Below, one piece after another: positions 57,501 through 64,000 of a DNA stretch of 64,000 nucleotides. Position 1 is the first letter of the stretch. Every line of letters begins with the position of its first letter. Position numbers and translations under genes: made by a program. The stretch covers positions 186,001-250,000 of the forward strand of contig NZ_FNEJ01000004.1 of NCBI RefSeq assembly GCF_900100085.1, read 5' to 3'. The notes beneath the pieces are model-generated. The model was not told the DNA's origin. It worked only from the letters and a program-made list of their open reading frames with translations, and did no database searches. This DNA is from Salipiger marinus. GTDB taxonomy: Bacteria > Pseudomonadota > Alphaproteobacteria > Rhodobacterales > Rhodobacteraceae.

Positions 57501-58691
57501 ATGCCCAAGCGCCCCCTTCCCGCCGTCCTGCTGCTGCTGGCGCTGGCCAGCACCGCCGCAGCCGACGAGGATCACAGCGTTTTCCGCGTCTTTGTCGGGG
57601 ATCATGCCGCGCCGCGCGTCACCGCCTTTGATCTGGCGGCGCCAGACATCCGCTGGCAGTTCGACATCACCGGACAGGCCAAGCTTTACCCGCTGGCCGG
57701 GGGCGCCGTGGTCGCCGCCGTGCAGTCCGATGACGACGCGGTGCAGTTCCTGCACAGCGGCATCACGCTGGAAAACCACGGCGACCATTCCGATCTGGAG
57801 ATCGGCGAGCCCGCGCCCTTGGGCGCACCCCTGACCGGGCCGCGGCCCTTTCACGTGGTCAGCCATGACGGGCAGAGCTTCATCAACTTCGACCGGGGCG
57901 GCTATGCCGCGATCCTTGACGAGACCGAGCTGAGCGAAGGCCGGATCGACCCCGTCCAGTTCCAGCAGGCCCGCGCCCATCACGGCTTTGTCGCAGCTCT
58001 TGGGGAGGTGCTGGTCAGCACCGTCGCCGCCGAGGCGGAGGACGCGCCGCGTCTGGGGCTGCAGGCTTTCAGCGCCGATGGCACACCTGCGGGCGATCTT
58101 GCCCCCTGCACCGGCATCCATGGCGAGGCGTTTTCCGGCGCCTATCTGGCGGCGGGCTGCAAGGAGGGCGTGCTGACCGCGCGGGTGGAGGGCGGCAGCG
58201 TCGCCTATGACATGCTGGATTACCCCGCCGATTTCCCCGAAGGCACCACAGGCACCCTGCTGGGCGGGCGGGTGCTGCAGCTGTTTCTGGGCAACCACGG
58301 CGCCGACGGGCTGGTGGTGATCGACCCCGCGTCAGAGCCGCATCTGCGCCGCATCGCCCTGCCCTTCCGCCGCGTGGATTTTGCGCTGGACCCGAAGCTT
58401 CCGACCACCGGCTGGGTGCTGACCGAGGATGGCAGCCTACACCGCATCGACCTGCTCGCCGCCAAGATCACCGGCAGCGCCAAGGTCACGGGCCCCTATT
58501 CCATGGACGGGCACTGGAACGACCCGCGCCCGCGGCTGGCGCTGGCGGGGGACGAAGTGCTGCTGACCGACCCTCAGGCCGGGCTGCTGCGCCGCATCTC
58601 TGCCGCCACGCTTCAGGAGTCCGGCACCATCGCGCTGGAGGGCCTGCCCTATAACCTGACCGTGGTGGGCGGCAGCGGGCTGTCGCACTAA
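57501..58691 (+). CDS. AztD-like periplasmic zinc metallochaperone
   Basis: A 396-residue exported beta-propeller protein resembling AztD of Paracoccus. Signal peptide about 1-21 (LLLLALASTAAA-D). The flexible His-rich segment ITLENHGDHSDLEIG (about 89-103) is the zinc-loading loop of AztD, and further His are in FHVVSHDGQ, ARAHHGF, GIHGEAF and LGNHGAD. AztD hands zinc to the binding protein AztC of an ABC importer. No aztABC genes are in the window, so it is an orphan here. A Zur-type palindrome and GGAGACC lie just upstream. Confidence 0.9.
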   Translation: MPKRPLPAVLLLLALASTAAADEDHSVFRVFVGDHAAPRVTAFDLAAPDIRWQFDITGQAKLYPLAGGAVVAAVQSDDDAVQFLHSGITLENHGDHSDLEIGEPAPLGAPLTGPRPFHVVSHDGQSFINFDRGGYAAILDETELSEGRIDPVQFQQARAHHGFVAALGEVLVSTVAAEAEDAPRLGLQAFSADGTPAGDLAPCTGIHGEAFSGAYLAAGCKEGVLTARVEGGSVAYDMLDYPADFPEGTTGTLLGGRVLQLFLGNHGADGLVVIDPASEPHLRRIALPFRRVDFALDPKLPTTGWVLTEDGSLHRIDLLAAKITGSAKVTGPYSMDGHWNDPRPRLALAGDEVLLTDPQAGLLRRISAATLQESGTIALEGLPYNLTVVGGSGLSH

Positions 58692-58708
58692 GCCTTGCGG
58701 GGGGCGGG

Positions 58709-59467
58709 TTACTGCCCCGTCCGCAGCGCGGGCAGGCCAACGCCGGTGGACTGGAACCCCCCGTCCGAGGCGATGGTCTGCCCCGTCACGTAGCTGGCCT
58801 TGTCCGAGCACAGGAAGACGATGACCGACGCGATCTCGTCTTCGGACCCATACCGGTTGAGCGGGATGGCGTCGTGATAGGCGGCGCGGATTTCGGGCGT
58901 GTGCACCGCCAGCGCCAGCTTGGTGTTCACCGGCCCCGGCGCCACGCAATTGGCGCGGATGCCGTATTCGCCCAGTTCCGCCGCCTGCTGCATGGTCAGA
59001 TGGATCACCGCCGCCTTGGAGGTGCCATAGGCCACCCGCAGCGTCGAGGCGCGCAGGCCCGAGATCGAGGCGATGTTGACGATGGCGCCGCGCGTGGCGC
59101 GCAGATGCGGGATCGCGGCCTGCGTGCACAGGAACACGCCGTCCAGATTGGTGTCCATCACCCGGCGCCAGCGGGCAAAGGTGGTGTCCTCGATCGGGCC
59201 GAAATCCGCGACGCCGGCATTGTTCACCAGCGCGTCGATGCGGCCCAGCTCGCGGGCGCAGTGCTCCATCATCTGCGCGACCTGATCCGGCTGCGACACG
59301 TCGCAGGGCACGGGGACCGCGCCTTCCAGCCCCTCTGCCGCCTCGGCCAGCGCCTCGGCGTCGCGGTCGACCATGGCGACGCGGCGGCCTTCGGCAAGAA
59401 ACTGGCGGGCGGTGGCAAGGCCGATGCCGCGCGCGGCGCCGGTGACGATGGCGGTTTTCTGGGTCAT
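58709..59467 (-). CDS. SDR family oxidoreductase
   Basis: A 252-residue classical SDR. TGAARGIG is at 9-16, VNNAG at 81-85, Ser136 in ASISG and the catalytic YGTSK with Tyr147 and Lys151. The C-terminal SVIVFLCSDKASYVTGQTIASDGGF is typical. The start at 59467 lies 22 bases after the TRAP large-subunit stop on the same strand, so it is probably the last gene of the TRAP operon and acts on the imported hydroxy or keto acid. An upstream in-frame start at 59515 would overlap the permease gene. Confidence 0.92.
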   Translation of the reverse strand: MTQKTAIVTGAARGIGLATARQFLAEGRRVAMVDRDAEALAEAAEGLEGAVPVPCDVSQPDQVAQMMEHCARELGRIDALVNNAGVADFGPIEDTTFARWRRVMDTNLDGVFLCTQAAIPHLRATRGAIVNIASISGLRASTLRVAYGTSKAAVIHLTMQQAAELGEYGIRANCVAPGPVNTKLALAVHTPEIRAAYHDAIPLNRYGSEDEIASVIVFLCSDKASYVTGQTIASDGGFQSTGVGLPALRTGQ

Positions 59468-59489
59468 GTCAGGGTCTTTCAGCAAGGGA

Positions 59490-60812
59490 TCACTGCGGCG
59501 TGCCCAGCACACCAAGCGACAGCTGCGGGAAGAGCCCGATCACCGCCAGCCCGATGAGCGAGACGACAAGGAACGGCAGAGCCCCCCGCGCCACCCGTTC
59601 GATGGGCAGGCGGGTGACATTGGCCGCGACGTAAAGGTTGATGCCCACGGGCGGGGTGATGAGCCCGATGGCAAGGTTGACCATGACCAGAACGCCGAAC
59701 CACACCGGGTTCCAGCCCAGTTCATGCACCACCGGCATGAAGATCGGCAGCGAGATGAACATCACCGTCACCGCATCCATGAACATGCCCGCCACCAGCA
59801 GGATCAGCATGATGACCAGCAGGATCACGCCCTGATTTTCGCTGAGCCCCAGCAGCGCGCTGGAATAGCTGCCGATCAGATCCTCGACCGTGACGACCCA
59901 GCCGAAGAGGCTGGCATAGGCCACCACCAGCATCACCGTGGCCGAAGACGCGGCGGCATCCGACAGGCTGTCATAAAGCCCGCGCAGCGTCAGCGTGCGA
60001 TAGGCAAGCCCGCCCACCAGCAGCGCATAGACCGTGGCGACCAGCGCCGCCTCGGTCGGGGTGAAGACGCCGGAATAGATGCCGCCCAGAATGACCACCG
60101 GCGTCATCAGCCCCCAGAAACTGTCGCGGAACGACAGCCACAGCCGCGCCCCGTAGGGCCGGTCGGCATAGGGCATCGGGCTCAGCGCCTCCAGCGCCGG
60201 GCTGCGGCTCGGTTTGGCGAAGGGCAGCGTCAGCAGCATCATCAGGCCCATGAACAGGCCCGGCAGGATCGCCGCCAGAAACAGCTGCGAAATCGAGGTT
60301 TCCGCGATCACGCCATAGATCACCAGCCCGATCGAGGGCGGGATGACGATGGACAGCGCCGCCCCGGTGCAGACCAGACCCGCCGCATAGGCGCGGGAAT
60401 AGCCGTCCTCCTCCATGCCTTTGATGATCATGGGGCCGATGGCCGCGACAGAGGCCGGGCCCGATCCGCTGACCGCGCCCCAGAACAGGCAGACCACGGT
60501 GCCCACCACGCCCATGCCGCCGGGGGTGGCGCCGATCAGCACCCGGAAGAACCGGATCATGCGTTCGGCAATGCCAAGCGAGCCCATCAGCGCGCCAGCA
60601 AGGATGAAGAAGGGGATGGCCAGAAGCGAGAATTTGGTGATGCCGGTGGCGATCAGGTCGCCCGCCAGTTCCAGCCCGAAGCCGATCTGCCACATGGCGT
60701 AAAGCGCCGACAGGCCCAGCGAAAAGGCGACCGGCACCCGCAGGGCGATCAGCACGAAGAACAGGATCACCATTTCGGTGCCCGCAGGCAGGCCGGGGAT
60801 CAGGTCATACAT
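59490..60812 (-). CDS. dctM: TRAP transporter large permease DctM
   Basis: A 440-residue DctM permease with about 12 membrane helices. IPFFILAGALMGSLGIAERMIRFFRVLIGATPGGMG (about 66-101), FWGAVSGSGPASVAAIGPMIIKGM and LITPPVGINLYVAANVT are family blocks. The start at 60812 (MYDLIPG) overlaps the small-subunit stop by eight bases. It forms the channel of the DctPQM transporter encoded here. Substrate unknown. Confidence 0.94.
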   Translation of the reverse strand: MYDLIPGLPAGTEMVILFFVLIALRVPVAFSLGLSALYAMWQIGFGLELAGDLIATGITKFSLLAIPFFILAGALMGSLGIAERMIRFFRVLIGATPGGMGVVGTVVCLFWGAVSGSGPASVAAIGPMIIKGMEEDGYSRAYAAGLVCTGAALSIVIPPSIGLVIYGVIAETSISQLFLAAILPGLFMGLMMLLTLPFAKPSRSPALEALSPMPYADRPYGARLWLSFRDSFWGLMTPVVILGGIYSGVFTPTEAALVATVYALLVGGLAYRTLTLRGLYDSLSDAAASSATVMLVVAYASLFGWVVTVEDLIGSYSSALLGLSENQGVILLVIMLILLVAGMFMDAVTVMFISLPIFMPVVHELGWNPVWFGVLVMVNLAIGLITPPVGINLYVAANVTRLPIERVARGALPFLVVSLIGLAVIGLFPQLSLGVLGTPQ

Positions 60813-61290
60813 CGGGGATCCCCTCGGAGGCCGTGCCACGCAGCATTTCGACCGCATGCTGCAGGTAGCGCACCAGCACCAGCGCAAAGCCGAAAGGCAC
60901 CGCTGCCTGATAATACCACGCCGGAATCCCCAGCGCATAGGACCGCATGCCATTGGCCATGAGATTGGTCACCGCCTGCCACGAATACCACGCCGACAGG
61001 CCCAGCAGCAGCGCGGTCAGCAGCAGCGACAGGCCGAAGACCACGCGCTGCAGCGGGCGCGGCAGCAGGTCATGCACCAGCGTCACCGCCAGATGCTCGC
61101 CGCGCCGGGCCGCAATGGCCGCCCCGAACACGGTCAGCAGCAGAAAGCCGTTGGTCAGCAGTTCCTCTGACGCGGCCAGCGAATAATGCGTGCCGTAGCG
61201 CACCACCACATTGGCAAAGCCAAGGAACGTCATGGCCAGAAAGAGCACCGCACAGATGATCTTTTCGGCCTCGCGCAGGATGAAGGACAT
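60805..61290 (-). CDS. dctQ: TRAP transporter small permease DctQ
   Basis: A 161-residue four-helix protein of the DctQ family, with the typical FLGFANVVVRYGTHYSLAASEELLTNGFLLLTVFGAAIAARRGEHLAV block (about 22-69) linking helices 1 and 2. It lies between the binding protein and the large permease in the usual order. A RefSeq-type start at 61290 follows AGGGG. Confidence 0.92.
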   Translation of the reverse strand: MSFILREAEKIICAVLFLAMTFLGFANVVVRYGTHYSLAASEELLTNGFLLLTVFGAAIAARRGEHLAVTLVHDLLPRPLQRVVFGLSLLLTALLLGLSAWYSWQAVTNLMANGMRSYALGIPAWYYQAAVPFGFALVLVRYLQHAVEMLRGTASEGIPDV

Positions 61291-61368
61291 GGAACCCCTC
61301 GCGGGTCAGGCCAGAATCAGGACAGCGGCAGGGCCGGGCACCCGCAGGGCACCCGGCTGTCGCGTGGT

Positions 61369-62373
61369 TCAGTTCGCGCTGTCGATGGCGCTCTGGAAGG
61401 CCTGCACCAGTTCGGGGCCGACCTTTTCCGCCCAAGTGTCGAAGGCGGGCTGGGTGGCTTCCTTGAACACGGCCAGTTCCTCGGCGCTGGGTTCATAGAC
61501 TTCCATGCCCTTCTCGCGCAGGAATTCGATCCCCGAGGCGGTCGCCTCGCGCGAGATGTCGCGCTGGTATTTCATCGCCTCGACCGCGGCGGTCTTCAGC
61601 TTTTCCTGCATCTCGGCATCGTAGCTGTCCCATTTCTGCTGGCTGATGCCGATGAAGATGGGGTCATAGGAATAATGCCATGTCGTGAGGTATTTCTGCA
61701 CCTCATAGACCTGCTGCGGGATGATCACGGCGCCGATGGGGTTTTCCTGCCCGTCGACCACGCCCTGCTGCAGCGCGGTCATGGTTTCGGTCCACTGCAT
61801 CTGCTGCGGGTTGGCGCCAAGCGCGTTCATCACGTCGATATACATGGGGCCCGCCACCCGCATGTTCAGGCCCTTCATGTCTTCGGGGCTCTGCACCGGG
61901 CGGACGTTGTTGGTCACTTCACGGAAGCCGTTTTCGCCCCATGCCAGCACCACGATGCCCTTGCCCTTCAGGATCTCCGCCAGCATCTCGCCGGGGGCGC
62001 CCTGCGTGGTGGCATCGACCTGCGCATAATCGGAATAAAGGTAGGGCAGCGAGAACACCGCCATTTCGGGCACCAGCGGCGTCACGTTGATGGCAGAGGT
62101 CACTACCAGATCCAGCGCGCCCCGGCCCACCATTTCCGCCTGACGCATCTGGTCGCCGCCCGCAAGCTGGGCATTCGGGAAGACGCGCACGGTGGTCTCG
62201 CCGCCGGTCGCCTCGGACAGCAGTTCGGCGAACTTGTCGGCGCCCTTCTGCCATGTGGTGGTGTCGCCGGTATTGTGCGACAGACGCAGGGTTTCTGCCG
62301 CAGCGCCCCCCACCAGAACCGCGCTTGCCAGCACCGTTGCCAGCGCCGTCATGCCAAATCTTGCAAAGGTCAT
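61369..62373 (-). CDS. dctP: TRAP transporter binding protein DctP
   Basis: A 334-residue periplasmic binding protein. Signal peptide about 1-26 (ALATVLASAVLVGGAAA-E). TLRLSHNTGDTTTWQKGADKFAELLSEATGGETTVRVFPNAQLAGGDQMRQAEMVGRGALDLVVTS is the DctP N-terminal lobe. The selectivity arginine is in LNMRVAGPMYIDVMNALGANPQQM. The start at 62373 has GGGAGGAAG upstream. Transcribed divergently from the IclR gene, which probably controls it. Confidence 0.94.
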   Translation of the reverse strand: MTFARFGMTALATVLASAVLVGGAAAETLRLSHNTGDTTTWQKGADKFAELLSEATGGETTVRVFPNAQLAGGDQMRQAEMVGRGALDLVVTSAINVTPLVPEMAVFSLPYLYSDYAQVDATTQGAPGEMLAEILKGKGIVVLAWGENGFREVTNNVRPVQSPEDMKGLNMRVAGPMYIDVMNALGANPQQMQWTETMTALQQGVVDGQENPIGAVIIPQQVYEVQKYLTTWHYSYDPIFIGISQQKWDSYDAEMQEKLKTAAVEAMKYQRDISREATASGIEFLREKGMEVYEPSAEELAVFKEATQPAFDTWAEKVGPELVQAFQSAIDSAN

Positions 62374-62562
62374 GTCTTCCTCCCTGATCTCCGGCCCCGT
62401 CCGGCCGACATGGCGCCACCTCCCGCGGCGCACTGTGATCCACATAATGGAACAGTTTTATTTTCACGGACAAGAAGAACTTGCAATATTCCGCAAGAAA
62501 CAAAAAATAGGCAGCAACAAACGGGAACGTGTGGAAAAGGGAACGTGGCGCTGGTCCAGCAT

Positions 62563-63369
62563 ATGGAACATAGCAAACCGGAGGCGCCGGAGGGCGCGCA
62601 GACGGTGGACCGGGCGCTGGCGCTTCTGGGGATGGTCGGCCGGCATGCAGCCGACGGCGCGAGCCTTGGCGCGCTGGTGGCCGAAAGCGGGCTCAACAAA
62701 CCCACCGTGCGGCGCCTGCTGCTGGCGCTGATGCGGGGCGGCATGGTTGAACAGAACGCCACCACCCGGCGCTATTTTCTGGGGGAGGAGGCCTATATCC
62801 TTGGCACCTTCGCCGCGCACCGCCATGGCCTGCTGGAAATTGCCGCCGAAACCCTGACCCGGCTGGCGCGCGACACGGGCGACGCGGCCTTCCTGTCGGT
62901 GCGGCGCGGCTGGTCGTCGCTCTGCCTGCATCGCGAGGAAGGCAGCTACCCGATCCGCACCTTTGCGCTGATGACCGGACGGCTGCATCCGCTGGGGGTG
63001 GGGGCGGGATCGCTGGCCATGCTCGCCGCCCTGCCCGATGCCGAGGTTGACGCGGCACTCGCCGCCAATGCCCCGGAACTTGCCACCGATTTTCCCGACC
63101 TGAGCCCGGATCTGATCCGCGGCCATGTCGCCACCACCCGCGCGGCGGGCCATGCGCTTAATCCCGGGCTGATCTATCCCGACAGCTGGGGCTTGGGCAT
63201 CGCGCTGCGCCGCCCCGATGGCACGCTGGCGGGCGCGCTGTCCATCGCCGCCATCGAAAGCCGCATGGCAGAGCCGCGACGCAGCGATCTGGTGGCGAAA
63301 CTGCGCGCCGCGGCGCAGGCTGTCGAAACACCGCTGGCGCAGCTTTACGCCGCGCGCACCCGCATCTGA
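62563..63369 (+). CDS. IclR family regulator of the TRAP/SDR and thiolase genes
   Basis: A 268-residue IclR regulator. The winged helix (VDRALALLGMVGRHAADGASLGALVAESGLNKPTVRRLLLALMRGGM) is at about residues 15-61 and the effector domain contains DAAFLSVRRGWSSLCLHREEGSYPI and GVGAGSLAMLAALP. The ATG at 62563 has no clear ribosome site; a GTG at 62545 in the same frame is an alternative. It is divergent from dctP across an AT-rich 189-base gap and is followed 10 bases later by a thiolase-like gene, which suggests that one regulator controls both sides. Confidence 0.9.
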   Translation: MEHSKPEAPEGAQTVDRALALLGMVGRHAADGASLGALVAESGLNKPTVRRLLLALMRGGMVEQNATTRRYFLGEEAYILGTFAAHRHGLLEIAAETLTRLARDTGDAAFLSVRRGWSSLCLHREEGSYPIRTFALMTGRLHPLGVGAGSLAMLAALPDAEVDAALAANAPELATDFPDLSPDLIRGHVATTRAAGHALNPGLIYPDSWGLGIALRRPDGTLAGALSIAAIESRMAEPRRSDLVAKLRAAAQAVETPLAQLYAARTRI

Positions 63370-63379
63370 GGAGGACATG

Positions 63380-64000
63380 ATGACCGAAGCACAGATCGTC
63401 GGCTGGGGGCACACCGCCTTTGGCAAATCCGACCTGCCCGACACCGAATCGCTGATGGCCGCCGCCGTGGCGGAGGCGCTGGACCATGCCGGCATCACCC
63501 CCGAGGATGTGGATGGCCTGTTCGTGGGCGTGTTCAACAACGGCTTTTCCCGGCAGGATTTTCAGGCGGGGCTGGTGGCCATGGGCGACGACCGCTTCGC
63601 CCATACCCCCGCCACGCGCTATGAAAACGCCTGCGCCACCGGGTCGGCGGCGCTGCATGGCGCGCTGGATTTCATCGCGGCGGGCCGGGGCCGCATCGCG
63701 CTGGTGGTGGGCGCCGAAAAGATGACCGCCACCCCCACGCCAGAGGTGGGCGACATCCTGCTGGGCGCCAGCTACCGCAAGGAAGAGGCAGAGATCGACG
63801 GCGGCTTTGCCGGGCTTTTCGGACAGATCGCGGGCAGCTATTTCCAGCGCTATGGCGACCGCTCCGAAGATCTGGCGATGATCGCCGCCAAGAACCATTC
63901 CAACGGCATGGAAAACCCGCTTGCGCATATGCGCAAGGATTTTGGCGCGGCCTTCTGCAACACCGTGTCCGAAAAGAACCCGCTGGTCGCCGGGCCGCTG
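63380..64000 (+). CDS. Thiolase domain protein, SCP-x/acetyl-CoA acetyltransferase type (5-prime part)
   Basis: The first 207 codons of a thiolase-like protein that leaves the window. TEAQIVGWGHTAFGKSD opens it and the nucleophilic Cys lies in YENACATGSAALHGALDFIAAGRGRIALVVGAEKM (about residues 75-109). The start at 63380 has GGAGG five bases upstream; another ATG lies three bases earlier. This branch includes thiolases without acetyl transfer that act with a DUF35/OB-fold partner, usually the next gene. Linked to the IclR regulator in the same direction. Confidence 0.88.
   Translation, partial: MTEAQIVGWGHTAFGKSDLPDTESLMAAAVAEALDHAGITPEDVDGLFVGVFNNGFSRQDFQAGLVAMGDDRFAHTPATRYENACATGSAALHGALDFIAAGRGRIALVVGAEKMTATPTPEVGDILLGASYRKEEAEIDGGFAGLFGQIAGSYFQRYGDRSEDLAMIAAKNHSNGMENPLAHMRKDFGAAFCNTVSEKNPLVAGPL

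Noticed and set aside
1-64000. CRISPR arrays, insertion sequences, tRNA or rRNA genes
   Set aside because: No regular spacer-repeat pattern, transposase, terminal repeats or cloverleaf-like sequence was seen on reading; small tRNAs could still be missed without a search program.

Overview
The window is about 68% GC by eye, densely coded, and built from short operons of transporter, regulator and catabolic enzymes. TRAP (DctPQM and TAXI) and tripartite tricarboxylate (TctABC-type) transporters, a pcaQ-type protocatechuate locus, an EcfG/NepR general stress system, an AztD zinc chaperone and strong third-position GC bias point to an alphaproteobacterium of the Rhodobacterales (Paracoccaceae/Roseobacteraceae). 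The genus cannot be fixed from the sequence. I saw no rRNA, tRNA, CRISPR array, insertion sequence or phage gene.

Layout. (1) 1-3540: the start of a thiamine-diphosphate enzyme and a TAXI-type TRAP transporter. (2) 3740-12728: a nickel-pincer-nucleotide (Lar) cluster. It has larE and larB, a LarA-like racemase/epimerase and a one-piece larC, together with a UxaA-type sugar-acid dehydratase, an HpcH/HpaI aldolase and three GntR regulators. This looks like a hydroxy-acid or sugar-acid catabolic route that needs a nickel racemase. (3) 12737-29658: a shikimate/quinate and protocatechuate region. A LysR-controlled block carries a flavoprotein, a TIM-barrel protein, a TTT transporter, shikimate dehydrogenase and 3-dehydroshikimate dehydratase. 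It feeds pcaBGHC, pcaF and pcaIJ with their regulators PcaQ and an IclR protein. The only visible hole is pcaD.

(4) 29892-33402: osmoregulated glucan protein OpgD and a ygiC/ygiB pair. (5) 33503-38836 and 48198-53117: a general stress regulon. It includes EcfG, two NepR-like 52-residue proteins and seven copies of an exact GGAAC-N17-GTT promoter in front of stress-type genes (exoD, a ferritin-like protein, Cu/Zn superoxide dismutase, a glucose-dehydrogenase-like membrane domain and others). (6) 38928-45677: a D-hydantoinase, D-carbamoylase and hydantoin racemase operon with a LysR regulator. Its amino-acid ABC transporter is damaged by one deletion fusion and one single-base frameshift. (7) 46028-48142: VOC, DapA-like and atypical SDR genes. 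(8) 49072-51405: a quinoprotein dehydrogenase lacking its membrane domain, which seems to be encoded separately at 38417-38836.

(9) 54049-56227: a PdxA2-type dehydrogenase divergent from a DUF1537 four-carbon sugar-acid kinase. (10) 56362-58691: a TerC-family protein, then an AztD-like zinc chaperone behind a Zur-type palindrome. (11) 58709-64000: an SDR, a DctPQM TRAP transporter, an IclR regulator and a truncated thiolase-like gene.

The window is mostly a catabolic accessory region of independently regulated uptake-and-degradation modules, interrupted by stress-response blocks. The most unusual parts are the Lar/dehydratase/aldolase cluster, the twin NepR-like genes with their promoter set, and the split quinoprotein dehydrogenase.
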